In this document: positions 1 to 9,367 of the stretch, piece after piece | How positions within the stretch are numbered: position 1 is the stretch's first letter | Layout of the letters: every line of letters begins with the position of its first letter | Assembly: GCA_045580305.1 (NCBI GenBank) | Contig: JAZNNQ010000003.1 | Span: forward strand, 76,209 to 140,208 | Direction of reading: 5' to 3' | DNA length: 64,000 bases | DNA from: RGIG7332 sp045580305 | GTDB taxonomy: Bacteria > Bacillota > Clostridia > Oscillospirales > JAAYXM01 | Program-made: the position numbers and the translations under genes | The notes under the pieces: generated by a model | The model's database searches: none | Told to the model about the DNA's origin: nothing | The model's input: only the letters and a program-made list of their open reading frames with translations

Positions 1-1
1 A

Positions 2-1297
2 ATGTCAGCACTTGCCGAAACATTGAACTACCGTGGATTTGTTGTATGTGGCTCGGATATGAACGAGGGCGAGCATATCGAAAGATTACGCCGCCTTGGT
101 ATTAAAATTTCGGTTGGACATAAGGCTGAAAATGTAGAAGGTGTGGACATAATTGTTCGTACATCTGCAGTGCACGACGACAACCCCGAGGTGATTCGCG
201 CAAGAGAGAAGGGGCTTCCGTTGATTGAGCGTGCTGAAGCTTGGGGCGAAATTATGCGCGATTATAAGGATGTGCTGTGTGTATCGGGCACTCACGGAAA
301 AACTACCATTACATCCATGTGCACTCATATTGCACTGGAAGCGCGTCTTGACCCGCAGGTTATGGTGGGTGCAAATCTGCCGATAATCGGCGGTAATTTG
401 CGGGTTTCCACAAGCGACTTATTTATTGCGGAAGCTTGTGAGTATTGCAACTCCTTTTTGAGTTTTTACCCCACAATTGCAATAATTGCAAATGTGGAGG
501 AGGATCATCTGGACTTTTTCAAAGGAGGACTTGTTGACATTATCAAATCTTTCCGTAAATTTTCCGAGCTTGTGCCGGAAAGCGGCTTTGTAATATATAA
601 TGCGGATGACAAAAATGTCTGCAAAGTGGTTGATGGTACCAATAAAAACACCATATCCTTTGGTATAGAAAACGGTGAAATCCGTGCGAAAAGGATAGTG
701 TCAAGGGAAGATGGTGTTAGCTTCTGTCTTGTTCGTGACGATGAAGAATTGGTTGAAATGAACCTCATGGTAAGCGGTATGCACAATGTTTATAATGCGC
801 TTGCTGCCGCCGCTTCCGCGCTGGCACTTGGCGTATCGCCTAAATGTATTGCAGCGGGCCTTTCAAAATTCAGTGGCGCATCCCGCAGATTTGAATTCAA
901 GGGTAAGTGTAACGGCGCATTGGTGTACGACGATTACGCCCATCATCCAAGCGAAGTGAGTGCTACTTTAAGTGCGGCTCGTTCGCGCGCTCCCAAAAGA
1001 ATTATATGTGCATTTCAACCCCATACCTATACCCGTACAGCATCGTTGTGCAATGAGTTTGCCAAAGAACTCGAAAAGGCGGATATAGTCTATGTGGCAG
1101 ATATTTTCGCGGCTCGTGAAAAACCGATAGAGGGCGTAACAAGCGAACTTATTACAAGCAAGCTAAGTGGCGCAAAAGAACTTCATTCTATGGAAGAAAT
1201 CGCAGCTGAAATTAAACAGATTGCCCGCGAAGGCGATATGATTTTCAGTATGGGTGCGGGGGATATTTACAAGCTTTGTGAAATGCTTTGCGAATAA
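2..1297 (+). CDS. murC: UDP-N-acetylmuramate--L-alanine ligase MurC (5' end cut by window)
   Basis: MurC adds L-alanine to UDP-N-acetylmuramic acid, the first amino acid of the peptidoglycan stem peptide, in the cytoplasm using ATP. The visible 431 residues begin MSALAETL, which in this family is the end of the N-terminal GIGGxGMSALA nucleotide-sugar loop, so about 15-25 residues lie left of the window and the first ATG is internal. The ATP loop GTHGKTT is near residue 98, the Mur middle-domain motif EACEY near 143, and the C-terminal Mur ligase domain contains DDYAHHP near 307 and a PHTYTRT motif. The gene ends at a strong terminator, so it closes the operon to its left. Confidence 0.95.
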   Translation: MSALAETLNYRGFVVCGSDMNEGEHIERLRRLGIKISVGHKAENVEGVDIIVRTSAVHDDNPEVIRAREKGLPLIERAEAWGEIMRDYKDVLCVSGTHGKTTITSMCTHIALEARLDPQVMVGANLPIIGGNLRVSTSDLFIAEACEYCNSFLSFYPTIAIIANVEEDHLDFFKGGLVDIIKSFRKFSELVPESGFVIYNADDKNVCKVVDGTNKNTISFGIENGEIRAKRIVSREDGVSFCLVRDDEELVEMNLMVSGMHNVYNALAAAASALALGVSPKCIAAGLSKFSGASRRFEFKGKCNGALVYDDYAHHPSEVSATLSAARSRAPKRIICAFQPHTYTRTASLCNEFAKELEKADIVYVADIFAAREKPIEGVTSELITSKLSGAKELHSMEEIAAEIKQIAREGDMIFSMGAGDIYKLCEMLCE

Positions 1298-1301
1298 TCG
1301 A

Positions 1302-1334
1302 AAACAAGGTGAGAAATCTCACCTTGTTTTTTTG
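1302..1334 (+). terminator. Rho-independent terminator after murC
   Basis: A perfect 12-bp stem (AAACAAGGTGAG at 1302-1313 with its complement at 1318-1329) closes a 4-nt loop and runs into a T tract. It sits 4 nt after the murC stop and separates murC from the coaW promoter. Confidence 0.9.
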
Positions 1335-1343
1335 TATTTTACC

Positions 1344-1372
1344 TTGCAATTTTTATCAGAAAGAGGTAAAAT
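1344..1372 (+). promoter_or_regulatory. Sigma-A-type promoter for the coaW operon
   Basis: TTGCAA at 1344-1349, a 17-nt spacer and TAAAAT at 1367-1372, placed between the murC terminator and coaW. It is probably the promoter of the long coaW-miaB-mutS-mutL-miaA-hfq run. Confidence 0.6.
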
Positions 1373-1417
1373 ATTAATATCTATATTTATGCCTATTTGA
1401 GGGGATTGAGTAATACT

Positions 1418-2245
1418 GTGAAAAACATTATCGGTATAGATATCGGTGGAAGCACCACTAAAATTATCGGCTATCGCAATGGTGATATTTTCTCTCCACT
1501 TCTCGTTAAAGCAAACGATCCGAAAGCATCTCTTTTTGGCGCGTTTGGTAAGTTTTTAAGCGAGAACGGCCTTAAAATTGAAGATGTTTCAAAGATAATG
1601 GTGACCGGTGTGGGCGCGTCATGCCTTACCGAGGATTTGTTCGGAATACCCACACGAAGGATTGAGGAATTCAATGCTATCGGTGCAGGTGGCTTGTTTT
1701 TAAGTAAGCTTAAAAAGGCGATTATTGTCAGTATGGGCACCGGTACGGCTTTTGTTGCGGCTGATGGTGACTTAGCGCGTCATCTCGGCGGTACCGGCGT
1801 GGGCGGCGGTACATTGCTGGGCCTTTCCAATCGAATTCTTAATGTGCGAAGCTTTGACGATCTTGTTGAAACCGCAAAGGGCGGCAACTTAAACAATGTG
1901 GATCTCAGTATCCAGGACATCAGCAATACGGAAATGGAAACCCTGCCGCAGCATATTACCGCGTCAAATTTCGGTAAGATAAGCGACCTTGCAAGTCAGA
2001 GCGATCTGGCACTTGGTATAGTAAATCTCGTTTTCCAGACCATCGGTGTTATGGCGATGTTTGCAAGCCGTAAAGAGAATACCGAAAATGTTGTCCTTAC
2101 GGGAAATCTTACCCATGTGCCGCAGGTACACGAAATTTTTGATATTATGGCAAAACTGTACGGTATTAATTTTATAATTCCGGAACATTCGGAATATGCA
2201 ACTGCTACGGGGGCCGCGCTTTTATTCGATAAAGAGGGAAAATAA
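1418..2245 (+). CDS. coaW: Type II pantothenate kinase (CoaW family)
   Basis: This enzyme phosphorylates pantothenate to 4'-phosphopantothenate, the first step of coenzyme A synthesis. The 275-residue protein has the ASKHA-fold phosphate loop IGIDIGGSTTK at the N-terminus, an EEFNAIGAGG segment typical of type II kinases near residue 83, the second loop SMGTGTAF near 106 and a GGTGVGGGT motif near 124. The GTG at 1418 is preferred because GAGGGG at 1399-1404 lies 13 nt upstream; a TTG at 1397 would overlap that site. The stop touches the miaB start. A type III kinase, coaX, lies at 24208, so this genome has both types. Confidence 0.88.
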   Translation: MKNIIGIDIGGSTTKIIGYRNGDIFSPLLVKANDPKASLFGAFGKFLSENGLKIEDVSKIMVTGVGASCLTEDLFGIPTRRIEEFNAIGAGGLFLSKLKKAIIVSMGTGTAFVAADGDLARHLGGTGVGGGTLLGLSNRILNVRSFDDLVETAKGGNLNNVDLSIQDISNTEMETLPQHITASNFGKISDLASQSDLALGIVNLVFQTIGVMAMFASRKENTENVVLTGNLTHVPQVHEIFDIMAKLYGINFIIPEHSEYATATGAALLFDKEGK

Positions 2246-3652
2246 ATGAAGGAAGAAAAGCTTGTTTCGCAGGAAGAAATCCTGCTTCAAAAAGAATATA
2301 TGGCTCGCATAAAGGCACTTAAAGGTGAAAAGCAGGGTTTCGCTTTTGTTGACACCTACGGATGCCAGCAGAACGAGGCGGACAGTGAGATACTCCGTGG
2401 AATGCTGCTTGAAATGGGGTATTCTCTTACCCAAAATGAGGAAGAGGCGGATGTAATCGTTATTAACACCTGCGCCGTGCGTGAACACGCGGAAATGCGC
2501 GTTCTGGGCAATGTTGGTCAGCTTGTGCACAGTAAGGATAAAAAGCCCGACCAGATCATTGCGATTTGCGGTTGTATGGTACAGCAGGGGCATATGGTGG
2601 AGAAAATCAAGAAAAGTTATCACCATGTGAATTTGGTCTTCGGCACACACGCGCTCTATCGTTTTCCGGAGCTTTTACATCGTGTAATGACCGGTAAAAA
2701 ACGCGTGTTTGAGCTTGTTGACAGTGATGGTCGCATTTTTGAGAATATGCCGGTGTATCGTGAAAACAGCACGAAAGCATGGGTATCCATTATGTATGGT
2801 TGCAATAATTTCTGCTCTTACTGTATCGTGCCTTATGTCCGCGGAAGAGAGCGCAGTCGTAAACCGGAAGCGATCATTTCCGAGATAACAGAACTTATTG
2901 AAAATGGCGCAAGAGATGTTACACTTCTGGGCCAGAATGTAAATTCATACGGCAAGGATTTAGACGAAAGCATAGATTTTGCAGAGCTACTTGAGCGTAT
3001 AAACAATATCCCGGGCGAATTTAAGATCCGCTTTATGACAAGTCATCCGAAAGACGCTACACGGCGTTTGTTTGAAACCATGGCTAAATGCGAAAAGGTT
3101 GCACATCATATACACCTTCCGTTCCAGTCGGGAAGTAACCGCATTTTAAAGCTTATGAATCGCGGTTATACCAGAGAAAAATACGCAGAACTTGTGAAGA
3201 CCGCAAGGGCACTTATGCCGGATATTTCCTTTACAAGCGATGTTATCGTAGGATTCCCGGGTGAAACTGATGAGGATTTCAACGAGACAATTTCCCTTGT
3301 TTCCGAAATCGGATTTGATGCGCTCTTTACCTTTATATACTCAAAACGAAAAGGAACACCGGCCGCTGAAATGGACGATCCTACCACGCGTGAGGAAAAG
3401 GGTAAGCGCTTTGACCGTCTGCTTAAGGTACAAAGTGAAATTGCGGAAGGCTACGCCAAGGAACTTATGGGCAAGACCGTGACTGTTCTTGTGGAGGGTG
3501 ACGAAGGTGGCGAGGATAAAAATCTTGTTGCCAGAACTGACACCAACCGCCCCATAAGAATTACCGGAGGGGCTCAGTTAGTGGGCAAATTCGTAAATGT
3601 AAAAATAGAAGTCTGCTCTAAGTGGTCAATGGAGGGCAGTATAGTAGATTAA
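2246..3652 (+). CDS. miaB: tRNA-2-methylthio-N6-dimethylallyladenosine synthase MiaB
   Basis: MiaB is a radical-SAM methylthiotransferase that converts i6A37 to ms2i6A37 in tRNAs reading UNN codons. The 468 residues show the N-terminal UPF0004 domain with its three cluster cysteines (YGCQQNE, NTCAVR and CGC), then the radical-SAM signature CNNFCSYC near residue 187, and a C-terminal TRAM domain after about residue 400. ATG follows directly on the coaW stop, with AGAGGG about 10 nt upstream. MiaA, which makes its substrate i6A, is encoded three genes downstream, so both steps of this modification are in one operon with the mismatch-repair genes between them. Confidence 0.96.
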   Translation: MKEEKLVSQEEILLQKEYMARIKALKGEKQGFAFVDTYGCQQNEADSEILRGMLLEMGYSLTQNEEEADVIVINTCAVREHAEMRVLGNVGQLVHSKDKKPDQIIAICGCMVQQGHMVEKIKKSYHHVNLVFGTHALYRFPELLHRVMTGKKRVFELVDSDGRIFENMPVYRENSTKAWVSIMYGCNNFCSYCIVPYVRGRERSRKPEAIISEITELIENGARDVTLLGQNVNSYGKDLDESIDFAELLERINNIPGEFKIRFMTSHPKDATRRLFETMAKCEKVAHHIHLPFQSGSNRILKLMNRGYTREKYAELVKTARALMPDISFTSDVIVGFPGETDEDFNETISLVSEIGFDALFTFIYSKRKGTPAAEMDDPTTREEKGKRFDRLLKVQSEIAEGYAKELMGKTVTVLVEGDEGGEDKNLVARTDTNRPIRITGGAQLVGKFVNVKIEVCSKWSMEGSIVD

Positions 3653-3666
3653 TCGGGGTGATAGTG

Positions 3667-6267
3667 GTGGCTAAAGATTTTTCACCAATGATGAAGCAAT
3701 ATTTTGCGATAAAAAATGAATATCAGGACTGTATCCTGTTTTATAGATTAGGCGATTTCTACGAGATGTTTTTCGATGATGCAAAAACCGCCTCCCGCGA
3801 ACTTGAGCTTACTCTCACAGGTCGCGAATGCGGTCAGGAGGAGCGTGCGCCAATGTGTGGTGTGCCGTATCACTCCTGCGAGGCATATATCGGAAGACTT
3901 ATCGACAAAGGCTACAAGGTAGCAATTTGCGAGCAGACTCAGGATCCGAAGGAGACAAAAGGCATCGTGGCCCGCGATGTTGTTCGCGTTATCACACCGG
4001 GAACGGTTGTCGAAAGCTCTATGCTCGACAATGAAAAGAACAACTATATTTGCACCGTATATCTTGATGCACTTGGTGCAGGTCTTTGCTTTGCGGATAT
4101 TTCAACAGGCGAGGTAAATGCCATCGAGATAACAAGCGGCGATGTTGAAATGCAGATTGCCGCCGAAATCGGGAAATATATGCCCCGCGAGCTGATTATA
4201 AATATTGCTGAGAGCGAAAATAAAGCGCTTATCGACTATATCAGGGTTCGTCTTAATCTTTATCCCACCTGCAACAAGGACGAGCTTTTCGAAGAGCGTG
4301 GCGCAAGAGATGCAATTGAAGAAAAATTCAGAACCAACAGAATAAGAACTCTCGGCTTTACCGACGACGGTCGCCTTGTCCGTGCGGTAGGCGCTATGCT
4401 CATATACTTAAACGATACCCAAAAGCGCGACCTTTCGTATATTGAGGGCATAAATTTCTACAGTAAGGACTCCTTTGTACAGCTTGATAATACCGCGCGC
4501 CGCAACTTAGAGCTTACTGAAACGATGCGCGAGCGCCAGAAACGGGGAACGCTCCTTTGGGTGCTTGATAAAACACATACCGCTATGGGAAGCAGACTCC
4601 TTCGCCGTTATATCGACAATCCGCTTATGGATGTTAATGAGATCAAACTGCGCCAGGACGCGGTAAGTGATCTTGTGGACTCGGCTGTTCTTCGTGGAGA
4701 ACTGTCCGAGGCGCTTAAAAATGTCCTCGATATAGAGCGCCTTTGCGGCAGAGCGGCATACGGTATTGCAAACGGCCGCGATTTAAACTCTCTGCGCCAG
4801 GCTATCTGCGGACTTCCGTTAATTAAGAGTTATGTGGCAAATTTCCACAGTGAGGAACTTTGCAAAATTAATTCACAGATCGACACTCTTGAGGATATTC
4901 ACAATCTGATAGCTGTGTCTATTGACGATGATCCGCCGGCAACCATACGCGAAGGCAAACTTATCCGCGGCGGGTATAATTCTGAGGTGGACGAGCTTCG
5001 ACAGATATTAAATGGCGGCAATGAATTTATAAAGAAAATTGAGGCTGATGAGCGGGAGAGAACCGGTATCAAAAACCTTAAGGTCGGTTATAACCGCGTG
5101 TTCGGATACTATATCGAAGTCTCAAAAAGCAATATTTCCCAGGTTCCGGAGCATTACATACGAAAACAGACACTAACAAACGGTGAGCGCTTTATCACTC
5201 AGGAACTTAAAAACCTTGAAGCCACTATCCTCAGTGCGCAGGAGCGTATTGTTGCATTAGAGGCTGAACTGTTTCGTGATGTCTGCGCTAAAATCGTTGC
5301 CGAGCGCAGTCGAATTCGCATTACCGCTCAGGCGATAAGTAAACTTGATGTGTATTCGGCATTGGCTGAGTGTGCGGTAAGGTATCACTATGTAAGGCCG
5401 ATGGTTGACAATAGCGATGAAATTGAAATTGTCGGCGGCCGACATCCGGTTGTTGAGCGTATGCTCAGGGATGTCAGTTTTGTACCCAATGACACACTTT
5501 TAGACTGCAGTGAAAACCGTATGGCGGTTATCACCGGACCCAATATGGCTGGTAAATCCACATATATGCGTCAGGTTGCACTTATAACAATAATGGCGCA
5601 AATAGGCTCCTTTGTTCCGGCTGATAGCGCAAAAATCGGCGTTGTTGACAAGGTGTTTACCAGAATAGGTGCATCAGACGATTTAGCAGCGGGACAGTCC
5701 ACATTTATGGTGGAAATGAGCGAAGTTGCTGACATAATCAAAAATGCAACGCACAAAAGCCTTCTCATTTTAGACGAGATCGGCAGGGGAACATCCACCT
5801 TTGACGGTATGTCCATTGCCCGCGCGGTTATCGAATACATTTCAAATTCCGGCAGAATAGGCGCTAAAACCCTTTTTGCAACCCACTACCACGAACTCAC
5901 AGAACTTGAGAATCAGATTGATGGTGTTAAGAACTACAACATAGCGGTTAAAAAAGTGGGCTTTGACATTACCTTCCTGCGTAAGATTATGCGCGGAAGT
6001 GCGGATGACAGCTACGGTATTGAGGTAGCAAAGCTTGCGGGCCTTCCAGAAAATATAATTCATCGCGCAAAGGAAATTCTGGATGATTTAGAGCGCGGTG
6101 AAGGTGTGCCGTCGGTGTCAGCATCAAGAATTGAATATGTTACCGACCCACGCGTGGATGAGCTTTTAAAGCGCGTATCATCAATTGATATCAACTCACT
6201 TACACCACTTGATGCACAGAGAGTTTTATATAATTTAATTTCTGAAATTTCAAATTTGGAGGAATAG
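3667..6267 (+). CDS. mutS: DNA mismatch repair protein MutS
   Basis: MutS recognises mismatches and small loops and recruits MutL. The protein is 866 residues, normal for MutS1. The mismatch-probing Phe-x-Glu is visible in GDFYEMF near residue 25. The connector, lever and clamp domains follow, and the ABC-type ATPase carries Walker A GPNMAGKS near residue 624 and Walker B LLILDEIGRGTS near 699, with ATHYHEL close behind. The GTG at 3667 is chosen because GGGGTG at 3655-3660 gives good spacing; an ATG at 3622 in the same frame lies inside miaB and would add residues that do not match the family. It is 3 nt upstream of mutL. Confidence 0.96.
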   Translation: MAKDFSPMMKQYFAIKNEYQDCILFYRLGDFYEMFFDDAKTASRELELTLTGRECGQEERAPMCGVPYHSCEAYIGRLIDKGYKVAICEQTQDPKETKGIVARDVVRVITPGTVVESSMLDNEKNNYICTVYLDALGAGLCFADISTGEVNAIEITSGDVEMQIAAEIGKYMPRELIINIAESENKALIDYIRVRLNLYPTCNKDELFEERGARDAIEEKFRTNRIRTLGFTDDGRLVRAVGAMLIYLNDTQKRDLSYIEGINFYSKDSFVQLDNTARRNLELTETMRERQKRGTLLWVLDKTHTAMGSRLLRRYIDNPLMDVNEIKLRQDAVSDLVDSAVLRGELSEALKNVLDIERLCGRAAYGIANGRDLNSLRQAICGLPLIKSYVANFHSEELCKINSQIDTLEDIHNLIAVSIDDDPPATIREGKLIRGGYNSEVDELRQILNGGNEFIKKIEADERERTGIKNLKVGYNRVFGYYIEVSKSNISQVPEHYIRKQTLTNGERFITQELKNLEATILSAQERIVALEAELFRDVCAKIVAERSRIRITAQAISKLDVYSALAECAVRYHYVRPMVDNSDEIEIVGGRHPVVERMLRDVSFVPNDTLLDCSENRMAVITGPNMAGKSTYMRQVALITIMAQIGSFVPADSAKIGVVDKVFTRIGASDDLAAGQSTFMVEMSEVADIIKNATHKSLLILDEIGRGTSTFDGMSIARAVIEYISNSGRIGAKTLFATHYHELTELENQIDGVKNYNIAVKKVGFDITFLRKIMRGSADDSYGIEVAKLAGLPENIIHRAKEILDDLERGEGVPSVSASRIEYVTDPRVDELLKRVSSIDINSLTPLDAQRVLYNLISEISNLEE

Positions 6268-6270
6268 GCT

Positions 6271-8124
6271 ATGCCGAGAATTCAGGTCTTGTCACAGCAT
6301 GTGGCGGACTTAATAGCTGCAGGTGAGGTAGTAGAACGCCCTGCATCGGTTGCAAAAGAGCTTGTTGAAAATGCAATAGATGCCGGTGCCACATTCATAA
6401 CTGTTGAGATTAAATCCGGTGGTGTGGCATATCTCCGCGTTACCGATGACGGTTGCGGAATTGCCCGCGATGATGTTCCTACTGCCATTCTGCGCCATTC
6501 CACAAGTAAAATACAGAACGAGCAGGATCTTGAGCATATTGCAACCCTCGGCTTCAGAGGTGAGGCGCTTGCGGCAATTACCGCGGTTTCCAAGGTTGAG
6601 CTTATAACTCACAGATTAGAGGATGAAATGGGCACGCGTCTTTATCAGGAGGGCGGCACCATTTTAGAGATTGACGATATAGGTGCGCCCAAGGGCACTA
6701 CCATCATTGTGCGGGAGCTTTTTTACAATACACCCGCTCGTATGAAATTCCTTAAAAAGGACGCTACCGAGGGCAGTGCCGTTGAGGGTGTAATTACTGC
6801 GGTCGCACTGTCACACCCTGAAATTTCTTTTCAGCTTATTCGCGAAGGCAAGGTTGCTTTGCACACACCGGGAGATGGTAAAAAGGATTCTTGTGTCTAT
6901 AGCGTATTGGGGCGTGATATGGCAAATTCAATGCTGAAAGCTGAGGGCGAAAACGGTACGATCAAGGTAAGTGGTTTTATTACGAAGCCTATTGCCGCCA
7001 GAGGTAATCGCGCTCTGCAGTATTTCTTTGTAAACGGCCGTTATGTAAAATCAAAAATGCTTATGGCGGCTCTTGAACAAGCATATGCAAATGTGATTAT
7101 GAAGGGCAGATTTCCCAGTTGTGTACTGGAAATAACTCTTCCGGTAGAACTTACCGATGTTAATGTGCATCCAACAAAGACCGAGATAAAGTTTGCCCGT
7201 GAAAAAGAGGTTTTCGACGCGGTGTATTACGCGGTTAAAAATGCAATCCTCAATGACACCACTTTGAGTGAGGCACAGATTTTGACCAAACCAAAGCCCT
7301 TCGTGGAGGATGCTCCCCAAATTACAAGCAAACCTATGTATTTTAATAAAGTAGAGCCGGTTAGTTCAAGTGAGGAAAAGGCTCCGGAAGTTAAACCCAA
7401 AACAATCACCTTTGTGCCTAAAACAACCCCGATCTTCAAAACCGAACAGCCTGCAGAGCGTAAGCAGGTACAGAATTTCCCGGTAACGGTTGAGGAAGAG
7501 CCGGTGTTAAATCTGTTCTCGCCGGAAGGTGAAAAGGCAGAAACTGAGGTTGAAAAAGTACAGTTTAAATACATTGGCGAGGTGTTAGACACCTACATAA
7601 TCGTAGAATGTGACGAAGGTGTCGTTCTTATAGACAAGCACGCGGCTCACGAGCGCATTTTATTTGAAAAGCTTAAGGGGCAGAAAATTGCACCTCAGGC
7701 ACAGCGTCTTTTGGCTCCGGTGCATATAAAGCTTGCAAATGATGAAATTGAGGTTCTTTTTGAAAATCTCAAGCTGTTGGAATCCCTCGGTTTTGAAATC
7801 GACGAAATGGGCTTTGGAAGCATTGCTGTTCGACAAGTACCGGACGGAATTGACGAGGGTACTGTGTCATCATCAATTTCTGAGATAGCCTTTGCTCTGC
7901 AGAACAAAAGAAAAATCAGCGAGGAAGAGCGTTTTGATGAAATTCTTCATTCTATTGCTTGTAAGGCTGCAATTAAAGCAGGTATGAAGACCAACCGATT
8001 TGAAGCTGAAAAACTTGCCCGCGAGGTACTTGAACGGGATGATATCCGTTATTGCCCCCACGGAAGACCGGTTGCGGTTTCCCTAAGTAAATATCAGCTT
8101 GAAAAGATGTTTCGTCGTTCATAA
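6271..8124 (+). CDS. mutL: DNA mismatch repair protein MutL with endonuclease motif
   Basis: MutL couples MutS recognition to strand processing. The 617 residues begin with a GHKL ATPase (ENAIDAGA near 30, DDGCGI near 60, GFRGEAL near 93), followed by a Pro/Lys/Glu-rich linker around 345-425 and a C-terminal dimerisation domain. That domain contains DKHAAHER near 455, matching the DxHAxxE endonuclease motif, plus ACKAA near 571 and CPHGRP near 595, the other metal-site motifs. This suggests it nicks DNA itself, as in Bacillus, rather than using MutH. It lies between mutS and miaA with only short gaps. Confidence 0.95.
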   Translation: MPRIQVLSQHVADLIAAGEVVERPASVAKELVENAIDAGATFITVEIKSGGVAYLRVTDDGCGIARDDVPTAILRHSTSKIQNEQDLEHIATLGFRGEALAAITAVSKVELITHRLEDEMGTRLYQEGGTILEIDDIGAPKGTTIIVRELFYNTPARMKFLKKDATEGSAVEGVITAVALSHPEISFQLIREGKVALHTPGDGKKDSCVYSVLGRDMANSMLKAEGENGTIKVSGFITKPIAARGNRALQYFFVNGRYVKSKMLMAALEQAYANVIMKGRFPSCVLEITLPVELTDVNVHPTKTEIKFAREKEVFDAVYYAVKNAILNDTTLSEAQILTKPKPFVEDAPQITSKPMYFNKVEPVSSSEEKAPEVKPKTITFVPKTTPIFKTEQPAERKQVQNFPVTVEEEPVLNLFSPEGEKAETEVEKVQFKYIGEVLDTYIIVECDEGVVLIDKHAAHERILFEKLKGQKIAPQAQRLLAPVHIKLANDEIEVLFENLKLLESLGFEIDEMGFGSIAVRQVPDGIDEGTVSSSISEIAFALQNKRKISEEERFDEILHSIACKAAIKAGMKTNRFEAEKLAREVLERDDIRYCPHGRPVAVSLSKYQLEKMFRRS

Positions 8125-8135
8125 AGGAGATTTTG

Positions 8136-9056
8136 ATGCAAAAAATCGTTTGTATTGTCGGACCTACCGCCTCGGGTAAAACAAAACTAGGAATTGAACT
8201 TTGTAAAGCCCTTAACGGAGAGGTTGTTTCGGCAGATTCAATGCAGATATATAAGGATATGGATATCGGCACAGCCAAGCCTTCAATGGAGGAGCGGAAC
8301 GGTGTACCCCATCATTTGTTCGACATTGTTGAGGCAGATGAGGCTTATTCTGTTTCCCGTTTTGTAGAAGATGCGGACAAAGCTATTGCTGATATAGCGA
8401 GTAGGGGAAAACTACCCGTAGTTGTCGGCGGCACAGGACTTTATATCGACGCTCTCATTCGCGGCGGCGGCTTTGCGGAATATGATGAGGAGTACCGTAA
8501 AGAACTTATGGCAAAAGAGCCTGAAGAGCTTTTTGAAATGCTAAGAGCGGTTGATCCGAAAAGCGCCGAGCGTCTTCATATCAAGGATATAAAGCGAATT
8601 TGCCGTGCGCTTGAGATATATCATTTAAGCGGTAAAACAATCGGTGAGCATAATGAAATGACACAACAGTGCCCGCCACGATATGACGCTAAAATAATAG
8701 GTCTTACCTGCGAGTACAGACAAATTCTTTACGACAGAATAGAAAAACGCGTTGATGAGATGCTCCGGATGGGACTGCTTGAGGAAACTAAATGCCTTTT
8801 GGATAAGGGTGTTCCGGAAGCGGCAACATCAATGCAGGCAATAGGCTACAAGGAAATAATCCCCGCATTGCAGGGCAAGGTCAGTTTAGATGAAGCGGTG
8901 TCGCTTCTCAAACAGTCTACCCGTCGTCTTGCCAAAAGACAGCTTACCTGGTTTCGACGGGACAATAGAATTAAATGGTTTTATCTTGATAACCCCAAAA
9001 ATTTTGATGATGTACTACAAGCTTCGTGTGATTTCGTCAAAAATAGTGATGTATAG
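8136..9056 (+). CDS. miaA: tRNA dimethylallyltransferase MiaA
   Basis: MiaA transfers dimethylallyl from its diphosphate to N6 of A37 in tRNA, making the i6A that MiaB then modifies. The 306-residue protein shows the P-loop GPTASGKTKL near residue 8, the DSMQIY substrate motif near 34 followed by DIGTAKP, and GGTGLY near 97. ATG 8136 is chosen over a TTG at 8133 because AAAGGAGA at 8123-8130 is spaced 5 nt from it. It overlaps nothing and is followed 48 nt later by hfq, the classic miaA-hfq pairing. Confidence 0.96.
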   Translation: MQKIVCIVGPTASGKTKLGIELCKALNGEVVSADSMQIYKDMDIGTAKPSMEERNGVPHHLFDIVEADEAYSVSRFVEDADKAIADIASRGKLPVVVGGTGLYIDALIRGGGFAEYDEEYRKELMAKEPEELFEMLRAVDPKSAERLHIKDIKRICRALEIYHLSGKTIGEHNEMTQQCPPRYDAKIIGLTCEYRQILYDRIEKRVDEMLRMGLLEETKCLLDKGVPEAATSMQAIGYKEIIPALQGKVSLDEAVSLLKQSTRRLAKRQLTWFRRDNRIKWFYLDNPKNFDDVLQASCDFVKNSDV

Positions 9057-9104
9057 TAGTTGCAGGAAAATTTTTCCAAATACAGAAAAAAGGAAGCGAT
9101 TACT

Positions 9105-9350
9105 ATGCAAAAAACAAACAATCTACAGGACATTTTACTTACATATGCTCGTCGTGAGCGTATGGCGGTCACCGTGTTTTTAACAAACGGATATCAGCTT
9201 AAGGGCACCGTGCAAGGATTTGACTGCTTTATAGTTGTGCTGAATACAGAAGGCAGACAGCAGATTATTTATAAGCACGCCATATCTACTATTATTCCCG
9301 CAAGACCCATACAGCTTGATGTCGCGCAAGAAAAGGAGGACGCGCAATAA
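9105..9350 (+). CDS. hfq: RNA chaperone Hfq
   Basis: Hfq is an Sm-like hexameric RNA chaperone that helps small RNAs pair with mRNAs. The 81-residue protein contains the Sm1 region (FLTNGYQLKGTVQGFD) and the Sm2 YKHAIST motif that lines the proximal RNA-binding face, then a short C-terminal tail as usual in Firmicutes. The ATG at 9105 follows AAAAAGGAAG with normal spacing; an in-frame TTG at 9060 would add 15 residues not seen in the family. Its place after miaA matches the conserved order in many bacteria. Confidence 0.95.
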   Translation: MQKTNNLQDILLTYARRERMAVTVFLTNGYQLKGTVQGFDCFIVVLNTEGRQQIIYKHAISTIIPARPIQLDVAQEKEDAQ

Positions 9351-9367
9351 CCTTTGCGTAAAGGAAT

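Noticed and set aside
2..90. A truncated or degenerate murC start
   Set aside because: The missing N-terminal residues are explained by the window edge; the frame is open to the first base.
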